DNA from: Zoogloeaceae bacterium
GTDB taxonomy: Bacteria; Pseudomonadota; Gammaproteobacteria; Burkholderiales; Rhodocyclaceae
Length of the DNA: 35,687 nucleotides
Direction: 5' to 3'
Assembly (NCBI GenBank): GCA_031288305.1
Contig: JAITRP010000117.1
Span: forward strand, 1 to 35,687
Under the pieces are notes generated by a model. It made no database searches. It had not been told where the DNA came from and saw nothing but the letters and a program-made list of their open reading frames with translations. Shown here one piece after another: positions 10,020 to 18,916 of this stretch. Position 1 is the stretch's first letter; every line of letters begins with the position of its first letter. Both the position numbers and the translations under genes were made by a program.

Positions 10020-10876
10020 TGACTTCCTTCTTGCTGCGCGCCGATTTCTTTGGCGGAATGCTGGGCGTACTGGGATTGATGATCGGCAGTTTTCTGAATG
10101 TCGTCATTTATCGGCTCCCCAAGATGTTGGAGACCGCCTGGCGCGCACAATATGCGGAGATGCGCGGGGAGACGGGCGAGAGCGAGGACACGGTCACGGA
10201 GACCTTCAACCTCGCCACGCCCCGTTCCCGCTGTCCGCATTGCGGACATCCGATTTCCGTGCTGGAAAACATTCCCGTCCTGAGCTATCTCTGCCTGCGC
10301 GGGAAATGCCGCGTCTGTCGCGCGCCCATTTCCCCGCGCTATCCCCTGATCGAATTAGCCGCGGCTCTTCTGGGGCTGGCCGCCGCCTGGCGTTTCGGAC
10401 CCGGCGTACAGGCAATGGCGGCGGCATTGCTGCTGTGGACGCTGCTGGCGCTGGCCATGATCGATCTCGATACCCAACTCCTGCCCGACGCCATTACCTT
10501 GCCGCTCCTTTGGGGCGGTTTGCTGTTCAATCTTTCCGGTCAGTTTGTTCCGCTCTCGCAAGCCGTCATTGGCGCGATGGCCGGCTATCTGGCGCTGTGG
10601 TCGGTATATTGGCTGTTCAAACTCATCACCGGCAAGGAAGGCATGGGCTATGGCGATTTCAAGCTGCTCGCCGCGCTGGGCGCCTGGCTGGGCTGGATCA
10701 TGTTGCCGGTCATTGTGCTGATTTCCTCGCTGGTTGGCGCGATCGTGGGGATTGCCCTCATCCTTTTTGCCCGTCATGGCCGCCATGTTCCGATTCCTTT
10801 CGGCCCCTATCTCGCCGCCGCCGGCATGATCGCCCTTTTCTGGGGCGAGGGAATCAACCGCTTGTATCTGGGCTGA
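10019..10876 (+). CDS. pilD: Prepilin peptidase / N-methyltransferase
   Basis: MIGSFLNVVIYRLP, zinc motif CPHCGHPISVLENIPVLSYLCLRGKCRVCRAPIS, aspartyl motifs AMIDLDTQLLPD and GMGYGDFKLLA; TGATG overlap with pilC. Confidence 0.96.
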   Translation: MTSFLLRADFFGGMLGVLGLMIGSFLNVVIYRLPKMLETAWRAQYAEMRGETGESEDTVTETFNLATPRSRCPHCGHPISVLENIPVLSYLCLRGKCRVCRAPISPRYPLIELAAALLGLAAAWRFGPGVQAMAAALLLWTLLALAMIDLDTQLLPDAITLPLLWGGLLFNLSGQFVPLSQAVIGAMAGYLALWSVYWLFKLITGKEGMGYGDFKLLAALGAWLGWIMLPVIVLISSLVGAIVGIALILFARHGRHVPIPFGPYLAAAGMIALFWGEGINRLYLG

Positions 10877-10897
10877 AAGGCGATGCCCACAAGGAGG

Positions 10898-10932
10898 CGT
10901 CAAAAAAACAGGGGGTTATTTTTTGGCGCCCC
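10898..10932. terminator. Boundary hairpin of family 1, solo degenerate copy after pilD
   Basis: GGCGTCAAAAAAACAGGGGGTTATTTTTTGGCGCC inverted repeat 22 bp after the pilD stop. Confidence 0.7.
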
Positions 10933-11091
10933 CCTGTTGTAATATCTCTTGACCATTGCGGACTCCATGACGGTATAATCACCGGCGCGCGTAAAAAGCG
11001 GAAAGAGGGTTCGCCTCTTCTGGAGACGACAACGGGTTATTGATGACTCCAGCGTCAACCCAGACGCCGGATTTGCTACGGAGGAAAGAAG

Positions 11092-11436
11092 ATGATGAAT
11101 AAGTACTGGAAACCTGTGCTGTGGATTGCCTTGCTGATGATGCTCACCAGTCTGCCCTTGCGGGCGCAGGAAGCATCCAAGGGAGACAGCGGCATTTTGT
11201 ACGGCACAATCGAGCAGGTGGGGGATAACAGCATCGTCATCAACCAGAAGGCCTACGGATTCACTCCGGATGCCACTGTCCGCCTTGGCGAAAAGGATCA
11301 CGTTTATTCCAAAAGTCTCCTGTCGCCGCAATGGGTGGGCAGACAGGTGATTTACCGCTATCGCGAACAGGGCGGCAAGCCGCTGCTGATCCATCTGTTC
11401 ATTCCCACGCGCAAGGCGCCGATAAGCGGAAGTTGA
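11092..11436 (+). CDS. Small exported hypothetical protein
   Basis: 114 aa with signal peptide MMNKYWKPVLWIALLMMLTSLPLRAQ; GGAGG-like RBS (ggaggaaag) upstream. Confidence 0.7.
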   Translation: MMNKYWKPVLWIALLMMLTSLPLRAQEASKGDSGILYGTIEQVGDNSIVINQKAYGFTPDATVRLGEKDHVYSKSLLSPQWVGRQVIYRYREQGGKPLLIHLFIPTRKAPISGS

Positions 11437-11467
11437 AGCGCGCCCGGCAGGGGTTGTGTGGCCCGCG

Positions 11468-12472
11468 TCATTCCGCCGTTGCTCGTTGCTGGAAGCGCCA
11501 GGCGCTCAGGCACATGTCTTCGAGGCCGCGCGTTGCCCGCCAGTGGAATTCGCGTTCTGCCTTGTCTGGGTTGGCATAGCATACGGCGACATCGCCAGGA
11601 CGCCGCGCCGTGATGCGGTAAGGCACGGGTTGGCCGCTGGCGGCGGCAAAGGCTTTTTGCATCTCCAGGACGCTGTAGCCCCGGCCTGTTCCCAGATTGA
11701 CGGCATGCCAGCCGGGGCGCGCTGCAAGCCAGTTCAGCGCCGCGACGTGACCTTCCGCCAGATCCATGACATGAATGTAGTCGCGTACTCCTGTGCCGTC
11801 CGGCGTGGGGTAATCGTTGCCAAATACCTGGAGTTCGGCCAGCTGTCCGCTGGCGACGCGGGCGATATAGGGCATGAGATTGTTGGGAATGCCAGCCGGG
11901 TTTTCGCCAATCAGTCCGCTCATATGCGCGCCAACCGGATTGAAATAGCGCAGGCAGGCAATCTTCCACCCGGAATCGGCGGCGCTCACATCGGCAAGCA
12001 TGTGCTCGATATGTAATTTGCAACGACCATAGGGGTTGGTCGCGCGCAGGGGATGCGCCTCATCGAGCGGCAGGTACTCCGGTTCGCCATATACCGTGGC
12101 GCTGCTGCTGAACACCAGCATCTTGCATGCCGCGGCGCGCATGGCTTCCAGCAGGCTTATCGTCCCCTGTACATTGTTGGCGTAATAGGCAATGGGATTT
12201 TGGGTCGATTCGCCCACTGCCTTCAAGCCCGCGAAATGCACCACGGCATGGATGCCGCAGGTTGTCAGCGCGTTTTGCAGACGGGCTGTATCGCGGACAT
12301 CCGCCTCGATGAATACCGGCGCTATGCCGCTGATGCGCGCGATGCGCGCGCCAACATCGGCGCCGCTGTTGGCCAGGTTGTCATAGAGCGTGACCACATG
12401 ACCGGCTGCCTGCAAGACTACTGCCGTATGACTGCCGATATAGCCCATGCCGCCCGTCAGAAGAACATTCAT
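11468..12472 (-). CDS. galE: UDP-glucose 4-epimerase
   Basis: MNVLLTGGMGYIGSHTAVVLQAAGH (Rossmann), VVHFAGLKAVGES, FSSSATVYGEPEYLPLDE, NPYGRCKLHIE, RYFNPVGAH, RDYIHVMDLAEGH. Confidence 0.97.
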   Translation of the reverse strand: MNVLLTGGMGYIGSHTAVVLQAAGHVVTLYDNLANSGADVGARIARISGIAPVFIEADVRDTARLQNALTTCGIHAVVHFAGLKAVGESTQNPIAYYANNVQGTISLLEAMRAAACKMLVFSSSATVYGEPEYLPLDEAHPLRATNPYGRCKLHIEHMLADVSAADSGWKIACLRYFNPVGAHMSGLIGENPAGIPNNLMPYIARVASGQLAELQVFGNDYPTPDGTGVRDYIHVMDLAEGHVAALNWLAARPGWHAVNLGTGRGYSVLEMQKAFAAASGQPVPYRITARRPGDVAVCYANPDKAEREFHWRATRGLEDMCLSAWRFQQRATAE

Positions 12473-12493
12473 GAAATTTGCCTTTTTTGGTGA

Positions 12494-12845
12494 GCGGCAA
12501 AAAGTAAAAACCCACTTTTTGCCGGTTTGTCTTGGGTTTGAAACCAGGCAAATCCTGGCTTCAAACCGTATAAAAAAACCAACGTGAAACCCATCCGGCC
12601 TGGCGGCCAGTCACGTTGAATCGACGCAATTTTGGCGTGACTGCCTGCCGGAAGCCCCCTGTCCCTTCCCCTTTGTGGGAGAGGATGGCGCAAAGCGCCG
12701 GGAGGGAGCGGCTCAAAAGAGCAAAGCCGCTGAACTGTGGCTTCCCCTGACCCCTCCCCCGCAAGGAGGAAGGGGGACAAAAGCGTTTGCCCTGTCTTCA
12801 GGCATTTTGAATTTCATACGGTTCATTCAGCATGACGGACTACCA
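12494..12845. repeat. Composite family 1 element with 'GTCACGTTGAATCGACGC' module
   Basis: GCGGCAAAAAGTAAAAACCCACTTTTTGCCGG hairpin, GGTTTGAAACCAGGCAAATCCTGGCTTCAAACC palindrome, then a block at 12610-12845 closely matching 28488-28895. Confidence 0.8.
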
Positions 12846-12960
12846 GAGTTTCGTTGCTTGCCTCACAAAACTGGATGAAGGTCGCCATGATAAGCTATCC
12901 GCGAATCTCTGCCCCTGTCCTGTCACCTGATCTATACTTTCCTCCTTCTGTCCGGAGTTT

Positions 12961-13449
12961 GTGATGATGATGCGTTTCTCTGTTGTGACGCTGTGTGCGG
13001 GTTTTCTGCTGGCGATGCCGGCCTGGGGACAGGTTTATCGCTGCACGGACGCGGAAGGACGTGTAACCATCACCAACGTCCTGATCGACAAAACCAACTG
13101 CAAACGAATGCAGATTGAAGCCGATACCGCCGTCCCGCCGCCGATTGACAGCACAAAGCGCCGTCCCGGCGCGGCCTCCGCGCCAACGCCGCCAGGCTTT
13201 CCCTCGGTGAGCGCGAATGAACAGAACGCGCGCAACGATACCCGGCGCGCTATCCTGAACCAGGAACTTGCCGACGAACAACAAAAGCTGGAAAGCGCAA
13301 GAAACCAACTGGCGACGCAGGAAAAAGTCCCGGCGGGGATGGAAGACGCCGAAAAGCGCGAAGCGCGTCTGCGTCCTTTCCGGGAAGCCATCGCCCGGCA
13401 TGAGCGCAATATCGAGGATCTGAACCGGGAAATCGGCAATCTGCGCTGA
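12961..13449 (+). CDS. DUF4124 domain-containing exported protein
   Basis: Signal peptide then QVYRCTDAEGRVTITNV; coiled-coil C-terminus. Located directly upstream of ntrB. Confidence 0.8.
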   Translation: MMMMRFSVVTLCAGFLLAMPAWGQVYRCTDAEGRVTITNVLIDKTNCKRMQIEADTAVPPPIDSTKRRPGAASAPTPPGFPSVSANEQNARNDTRRAILNQELADEQQKLESARNQLATQEKVPAGMEDAEKREARLRPFREAIARHERNIEDLNREIGNLR

Positions 13450-13469
13450 TTCGGGCACCCCCTTGCGGC

Positions 13470-14582
13470 ATGGCGACTCCACAAAAAGCCTTTCCTCCTT
13501 CCCTGGGTGGTCTGGATTATCTGGCCTCCGCCATTCTTTTGCTCGATGCCGGGCAACGGGTCTGTTATGCCAACAGCGCCGCCGAAAATCTGCTGGAAGC
13601 CACGGGACGCGCCCTGTTGCATCGTCCGCTGCATGAGGTGATGCGCTATACGGCAGCGCTCCAGCAAGCGCTGGACAACGCGCTGATCAATAACTGGAGC
13701 TATACCGGGCAAAACGTGGAAATCCGGCGCGGCAGGCCAGAGCGAGGCGAAACGCTGCATTTGAACTGCACGGTGACGCCCATGCAGTCGCCCGACGCGC
13801 CGGAAGTTTGCATGTTGATGGAATTGCAGCCCATCGACCAGCAATTGAAGGCCAACCGGGAAGAGCGCCTGATCGAGCAACAACAGGCCAGCCGGGAACT
13901 GATCCGCAACCTGGCGCACGAAATCAAGAATCCGCTGGGCGGCATACGCGGCGCGGCGCAATTGCTGGAACGCGAACTCAACAATCCAGCCTTGCGGGAG
14001 TATACTGATGTCATCGTGCAGGAAGCGGATCGCCTGCAGGATCTGATGCAACGCCTGCTCTCCCCGCACCGAGCCACCCTGCAAGCGCAGCGGATGAGTG
14101 TGCACGAGGCGCTGGAGCGAGTGGGCAGCCTGCTCAAACTGGAATTTCCATCTACCCTCTCCATCCTGCGAGATTATGACGCTAGTCTTCCAGAACTGAC
14201 CGCTGATCGTGAGCAACTGATCCAGGTCTTTCTCAATATTGCCCGCAATGCCGCGCAGGCGATGAACGGCAAGGGGGAAATCACCTTTCGCAGCCGATCG
14301 GCAAGGCAGGTTACGCTTGCCAAGCGGCGTTTCCGTCTGGCAATCGATGTCGCCATCATCGACGACGGGCCGGGCATTGCCGACGATTTCCGCGAACGCA
14401 TGTTCTACCCGCTGGTTTCCGGCCGTCCGAACGGCACGGGACTTGGCCTGACGCTGGCGCAAAGTTTCGTGCAGCAACATCAAGGTACAATTGAATGTGA
14501 AAGCCGCCCCGGGCGTACCGTATTCCTGGTTCGCCTGCCCTTGAACGCCTTTGAACCCGCGCCTACGGAAAGTCCGCAATGA
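13470..14582 (+). CDS. glnL: Nitrogen regulation sensor histidine kinase NtrB
   Basis: PAS-like N-term; NLAHEIKNPLGGIRGAAQLLERE (H box), FLNIARNAAQAM (N box), DDGPGI, NGTGLGLTLAQSFVQQHQGTIECES. Confidence 0.95.
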   Translation: MATPQKAFPPSLGGLDYLASAILLLDAGQRVCYANSAAENLLEATGRALLHRPLHEVMRYTAALQQALDNALINNWSYTGQNVEIRRGRPERGETLHLNCTVTPMQSPDAPEVCMLMELQPIDQQLKANREERLIEQQQASRELIRNLAHEIKNPLGGIRGAAQLLERELNNPALREYTDVIVQEADRLQDLMQRLLSPHRATLQAQRMSVHEALERVGSLLKLEFPSTLSILRDYDASLPELTADREQLIQVFLNIARNAAQAMNGKGEITFRSRSARQVTLAKRRFRLAIDVAIIDDGPGIADDFRERMFYPLVSGRPNGTGLGLTLAQSFVQQHQGTIECESRPGRTVFLVRLPLNAFEPAPTESPQ

Positions 14583-15970
14583 AACCAATCTGGATTATCG
14601 ACGATGACCGCTCCATCCGCTGGGTGCTGGAAAAGACCCTGGCGCGCGAAAACATTCCCCTTACCAGTTTTTCCTGCGCCGATGACGCCATTGCGGCGCT
14701 GGAAGCCGGAGATCAGCCGCAGGCGATGATTTCCGACATTCGCATGCCCGGCGCTTCCGGCCTGGAATTGCTAAAGCGCGTCAAGGCGCGCTATCCGCAA
14801 ACGCCGGTAATCGTCATGACAGCGTATTCCGACCTCGAATCCGCCGTCGCCGCTTTCCAGGGCGGGGCGTTTGAATATCTGCCCAAACCTTTTGACGTGG
14901 ATCAGGCGCTCGAACTGATACGGCGCGCCATCAACGAGAGCACGCGCCAATCCGGCATTACCGCGAACGTAGACCTGACGCCGGAAATCCTGGGACAGGC
15001 GCCCGCCATGCAGGAAGTTTTTCGCGCCATCGGGCGTCTTTCCCAATCGAATGCCACTGTACTGATCACCGGCGAGTCCGGTTCCGGCAAGGAACTGGTC
15101 GCCCGCGCCCTGCACCGCCACAGTTCGCGCCAGAACGCGCCTTTCGTCGCCATCAATACCGCCGCCATTCCGAAAGATCTGCTCGAATCGGAACTTTTCG
15201 GTCATGAACGCGGCGCGTTTACCGGCGCGCAGAACCAGCGGCGCGGACGCTTCGAACAGGCCGATGGCGGCGCCCTTTTTCTCGATGAAATCGGTGACAT
15301 GCCGCCAGAATTGCAGACGCGCCTGCTGCGCGTCCTTTCCGACGGTCATTTTTATCGTGTCGGCGGGCACGCGCCCATAAAGGCCAATGTGCGCATCATC
15401 GCCGCGACGCATCAAAATCTGGAAGCGCGCGTCAAGGAAGGGCTGTTTCGCGAAGACCTGTTTCACCGTCTCAATGTCATTCGTATCCGCCTTCCCGCCC
15501 TGCGCGAGCGGCGCGAGGACATTCCCCTGTTGGCGCGGCATTTCCTGCAAAAGAGCGCGCAGGAATTGGGAGGCGAGGCCAAGCGGCTCTCGGAGGCCGC
15601 CCTGAAATACCTGACCGGTCTGGAATTCTGCGGCAATGTGCGGCAACTGGAAAATCTCTGTCACTGGCTCACGGTCATGGCGCCAGGTCAGCAGGTGGAA
15701 ATCAACGACCTGCCGCCGGAACTGCGCGAAGCGCCCATTGATCGGGGGGTAGCCGCCGATTGGGAAAGCGCGCTGGCAAGGGAAGTCGATCACCAACTTT
15801 CCGCCGCCACGCCGGAACTGCATGAGAAATTGCTGCGCGCTTTCGAGCGCGTCCTGATCCTGCGCGCCCTGAACCATACCGGCGGTCGCCGCATCGAGGC
15901 CGCACAGTCTCTTGGCATAGGCCGCAATACCATCACGCGCAAGATTCAGGAACTTGCGCTGGACGCATGA
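14579..15970 (+). CDS. glnG: Nitrogen regulation response regulator NtrC (sigma54 activator)
   Basis: Receiver domain MKPIWIIDDDRSIRWVLEKTL; ITGESGSGKELVARALHRHS, ESELFGHERGAFTGA (GAFTGA), C-terminal HTH; ATGA overlap with ntrB. Confidence 0.97.
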   Translation: MKPIWIIDDDRSIRWVLEKTLARENIPLTSFSCADDAIAALEAGDQPQAMISDIRMPGASGLELLKRVKARYPQTPVIVMTAYSDLESAVAAFQGGAFEYLPKPFDVDQALELIRRAINESTRQSGITANVDLTPEILGQAPAMQEVFRAIGRLSQSNATVLITGESGSGKELVARALHRHSSRQNAPFVAINTAAIPKDLLESELFGHERGAFTGAQNQRRGRFEQADGGALFLDEIGDMPPELQTRLLRVLSDGHFYRVGGHAPIKANVRIIAATHQNLEARVKEGLFREDLFHRLNVIRIRLPALRERREDIPLLARHFLQKSAQELGGEAKRLSEAALKYLTGLEFCGNVRQLENLCHWLTVMAPGQQVEINDLPPELREAPIDRGVAADWESALAREVDHQLSAATPELHEKLLRAFERVLILRALNHTGGRRIEAAQSLGIGRNTITRKIQELALDA

Positions 15971-16704
15971 TGACGCTGGACGCCCATCGCGTGGAATGGC
16001 GGGACGAATGCGCTTCCACCAATACCTTGTTGCGCGAACAGGCGGAAGCGGGCGCGCCTTCCGGCAAGGTGCTGGTCGCAAAGCGGCAAACGGCGGGGCG
16101 TGGACGCTGCGGGCGCGTCTGGCAGTCTTCGCCGGAGGGAAGTCTTACCTTTTCCGTGCTGTATACGGGAGGAAAAGGGGTGTTGTCCGGGTTGAGCCTT
16201 GCCGTGGGACTGGCGCTCTTGCGGGCATTGGAAAAACTGGGCGGGCGCGCGTTGCGCCTCAAGTGGCCCAATGATCTGCTGTGCCGGAAAAACGGGGGGG
16301 ACGCCAAGCTCGCGGGCGTGTTGATCGAACGCGCGGGAGATATGACCATCATCGGCATTGGTCTCAATCTCAAGGCGCCCGATCTGCCGGGGCAGGCCAC
16401 GGCGGGGCTGGAAGACTGCCTGGAAATGCCGGTGGAAAAACCCGCGCTGCTGGCGGCAATCGTTGGCGAACTGGACCTTATGTGGGCGGATTTTGGCGCG
16501 CGCGGTTTTGCGCCGCTGCGCGCCGACTGGCAGGCGCGTCATGTCTGGCAGGGAAAATCCGTGCGCCTTGTGGAAGAAGGACGTGTGCTGGCGGAAGGAA
16601 TCTGTCGCGGCGTGGCGGACAATGGCGCGTTGCTGCTTGCCGCTGCCGACGGCGAACGGGCTTTCTGGGCGGGCGATCTGAGCCTGCGCGCCGGAGACGC
16701 CTGA
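15967..16704 (+). CDS. birA: Biotin--[acetyl-CoA-carboxylase] ligase
   Basis: ECASTNTLLRE, AKRQTAGRGRCGRVWQSSPEGSLTFSVL, LKWPNDLL, KLAGVLIE, IGIGLNLKAP; lacks an N-terminal HTH. Confidence 0.93.
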   Translation: MMTLDAHRVEWRDECASTNTLLREQAEAGAPSGKVLVAKRQTAGRGRCGRVWQSSPEGSLTFSVLYTGGKGVLSGLSLAVGLALLRALEKLGGRALRLKWPNDLLCRKNGGDAKLAGVLIERAGDMTIIGIGLNLKAPDLPGQATAGLEDCLEMPVEKPALLAAIVGELDLMWADFGARGFAPLRADWQARHVWQGKSVRLVEEGRVLAEGICRGVADNGALLLAAADGERAFWAGDLSLRAGDA

Positions 16705-17432
16705 TGCTGCTTTGCCTGGATGCGGGCAACAGCCGCCTGAAATGGGGCCTGAGCCAGGAGCGCGCGGGCGGCTGGCAGGGCCAGGGAGCCTTGTCCTGGA
16801 CGGATATCGCCCATCTGCCCCAGGCGCTTGCCGCCGCGGGCGCGGCATCGACGCCACATTCGGCGCGCCTGGCCAGTGTGGTCGGTCGCGAACGGGAAAC
16901 GCTGCTCCGGCGTGTGCTGCAGGCAGCCTATCCGCGCCTTGCGCTGGATGTTGTGCGTAGCGGCGCGGCAGCGGCGGGCGTATGTAACGGCTACAGCGCG
17001 CCGGAAACGCTGGGTGCGGATCGCTGGTGCGCCCTGATTGGCGCGCGCGCGCTGGAAGCGCGTCCCTGCCTGGTCGTCATGGCGGGCACAGCCACTACCG
17101 TGGATAGCCTGGATGCGGCGGGCAATTTCCTGGGCGGTCTGATTCTGCCGGGTTTGCAGATGATGCGAACGGCGCTCATGGAGGGCACGACGCTCTCCCC
17201 CGCGGTCCTGGGCGCGCATCTTCCTTTTCCCCGCAATACGGCGGACGCGATTGCCAGCGGTTGCCTGGAAGCTCAGGCAGGCGCCATCGAACGCGCCTTC
17301 CTGCGTTTGCCCGATGCCGCCTGTTGCCTTCTTTCCGGCGGCGCGGCGCCAACGCTGCTGCCGCTGCTCGCCGCGCTGCCCGCGCGCCATGTTCCCTGCC
17401 TAGTGCTGGAAGGTTTGCGCCGGATGGAGTAG
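16704..17432 (+). CDS. coaX: Type III pantothenate kinase
   Basis: MLLCLDAGNSRLKWGL, LGADRWCALIGARAL, MAGTATTVDSLDAAGNFLGGLILPGLQMM; overlaps birA. Confidence 0.94.
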   Translation: MLLCLDAGNSRLKWGLSQERAGGWQGQGALSWTDIAHLPQALAAAGAASTPHSARLASVVGRERETLLRRVLQAAYPRLALDVVRSGAAAAGVCNGYSAPETLGADRWCALIGARALEARPCLVVMAGTATTVDSLDAAGNFLGGLILPGLQMMRTALMEGTTLSPAVLGAHLPFPRNTADAIASGCLEAQAGAIERAFLRLPDAACCLLSGGAAPTLLPLLAALPARHVPCLVLEGLRRME

Positions 17433-17433
17433 A

Positions 17434-17668
17434 AACGTCAAAACCTACTTTTTGCCCGGTTCAGTCAGCAAAAAAGGACAGGCAAAGCCTGCCTTTTCTG
17501 GGGTAAAGGCAACGCAACCCACTACCACCTGCACGGTACTGTAGGGGCGCACTGCGCGCGCCCGTCAGCCGTCACGCGGCGGATGATTTGCGGGCGCAGA
17601 GCGCTCCTATAACCACCATAAGGCCGAAAGCCGCGCAAAAAAAGCGGAGGGTTGCTTTTTGCCGCTTC
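17434..17668. repeat. Two-ended family 1 element
   Basis: Left AACGTCAAAACCTACTTTTTGCCCGGTT right after the coaX stop; right GCGCAAAAAAAGCGGAGGGTTGCTTTTTGCCGC; internal palindromes GGACAGGCAAAGCCTGCC, GTAAAGGCAACGCAACCCACTACC, TAGGGGCGCACTGCGCGCGCCC. Confidence 0.8.
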
Positions 17669-17743
17669 TTGCGGGAGCGGATGCCGATGTTCGGGTCTGG
17701 TTTTGCTTTATCATGCCGTCTCCAGATTTTTTGGCCTTTTTTT

Positions 17744-18916
17744 ATGCGCGTCCTGATGGTTTCCGATGTTTATTTCCCGCGTATCAATGGCGTGTCCACG
17801 TCCATTGAAACGTTCAGGAAAACACTGCAATCCTGCGGCATCGAAGTCGAAATCGTCGCGCCGCGCTATGGCGACGAGCCGGAGGAAAGCGGCGTTACCC
17901 GCGTGAAAAGCAGGCGGATTCCCTTTTCGCTCGACGTGGAGGACAAATGGCTTTCGTGGCGCAAGATGAAAAGCGCCGCGCTGGAGCGCGCCCGCGAATG
18001 CGACCTGATCCATATCCATACGCCGTTCGTCGCCCATTATGCGGGCATCCACGCCGCGCGCTTGCTGCGTCTTCCGGCGCTGGCGACCTATCACACGTTG
18101 TTTGTCGAATATCTGCAATATTACGTGCCCTTCCTGCCGCGTCGGCATCTGAGCCGCATCGCGCGCAGCTTTTCCCGCCGCCAGTGCAACGCCCTCGACG
18201 CCATCGTCGTGCCTTCCGCCGCCATGCTGGAGCAATTGACCGCCTATGGCGTGCAAGTGCCCATGCACATCCTGCCGACCGGCGTGCCGCTGGAAAAATT
18301 CGCGCGCGGCGACCGGGCGGCATTTCGCCGGGAACACGGCATCGACGAAGAGCGTCCGGTCGCGCTGTTCGTCGGGCGCGTCGCGCATGAAAAGAACATC
18401 GGCTTTTTGCTGCGCGTCTGGGCGCGCGCCTTGCGGCAAAATCCCGATCTCCTGCTGCTGGCGGCGGGCGACGGCCCGGCGCTGCCCGATCTCAAAAGGG
18501 AAGCGGAAACCCTGGGCATTGCCCATGCCGTTCATTTTCTTGGCTATCTCGACCGCAACGCGGCCTTGCTGGATTGCTACGCCGCCGCCGACGTGTTCGT
18601 GTTCGCTTCGCTCACCGAAACGCAGGGACTGGTGCTGCCGGAGGCGATGGCGGCGGGATTGCCCGTGATCGCGCTCTCCCGGCTGGGGACGCGCGACATT
18701 CTGGAAGCGGGCAGGGGTTGCCTCGCGCCGCCGGAAGAGGAAGACGCCTTTGCCGAAACGGTGTTGCGTTTCTTTGCCGACGCCGCGCTGCGCGCGCGTT
18801 TGGCGGCGGAAGCCCCGGAAACCGCCCGCGACTGGTCGGATGTCGCCAGTTCCCGGCGCATGGCCGAACTGTATCGCGCCCTGGCCTCCTCCACGCCCCG
18901 GCATGATGAATCCTGA
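17744..18916 (+). CDS. Glycosyltransferase family 4 (GT4-type, GT-B fold)
   Basis: MRVLMVSDVYFPRINGVSTSIETFRKTL, ALFVGRVAHEKNIGFLLRVW, AADVFVFASLTETQGLVLPEAMAAGLPVIAL. Confidence 0.92.
   Translation: MRVLMVSDVYFPRINGVSTSIETFRKTLQSCGIEVEIVAPRYGDEPEESGVTRVKSRRIPFSLDVEDKWLSWRKMKSAALERARECDLIHIHTPFVAHYAGIHAARLLRLPALATYHTLFVEYLQYYVPFLPRRHLSRIARSFSRRQCNALDAIVVPSAAMLEQLTAYGVQVPMHILPTGVPLEKFARGDRAAFRREHGIDEERPVALFVGRVAHEKNIGFLLRVWARALRQNPDLLLLAAGDGPALPDLKREAETLGIAHAVHFLGYLDRNAALLDCYAAADVFVFASLTETQGLVLPEAMAAGLPVIALSRLGTRDILEAGRGCLAPPEEEDAFAETVLRFFADAALRARLAAEAPETARDWSDVASSRRMAELYRALASSTPRHDES

Noticed and set aside
13035-14588. 517 aa minus-strand ORF
   Set aside because: Antisense shadow of the DUF4124 gene and ntrB.
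14771-16081. 436 aa minus-strand ORF
   Set aside because: Antisense shadow of ntrC and the start of birA.
17434-17668. Integron attC sites
   Set aside because: Multi-palindrome structure was suggestive, but no RYYYAAC/GTTRRRY core pair and no cassette-like organisation of flanking genes; neighbours are housekeeping genes.
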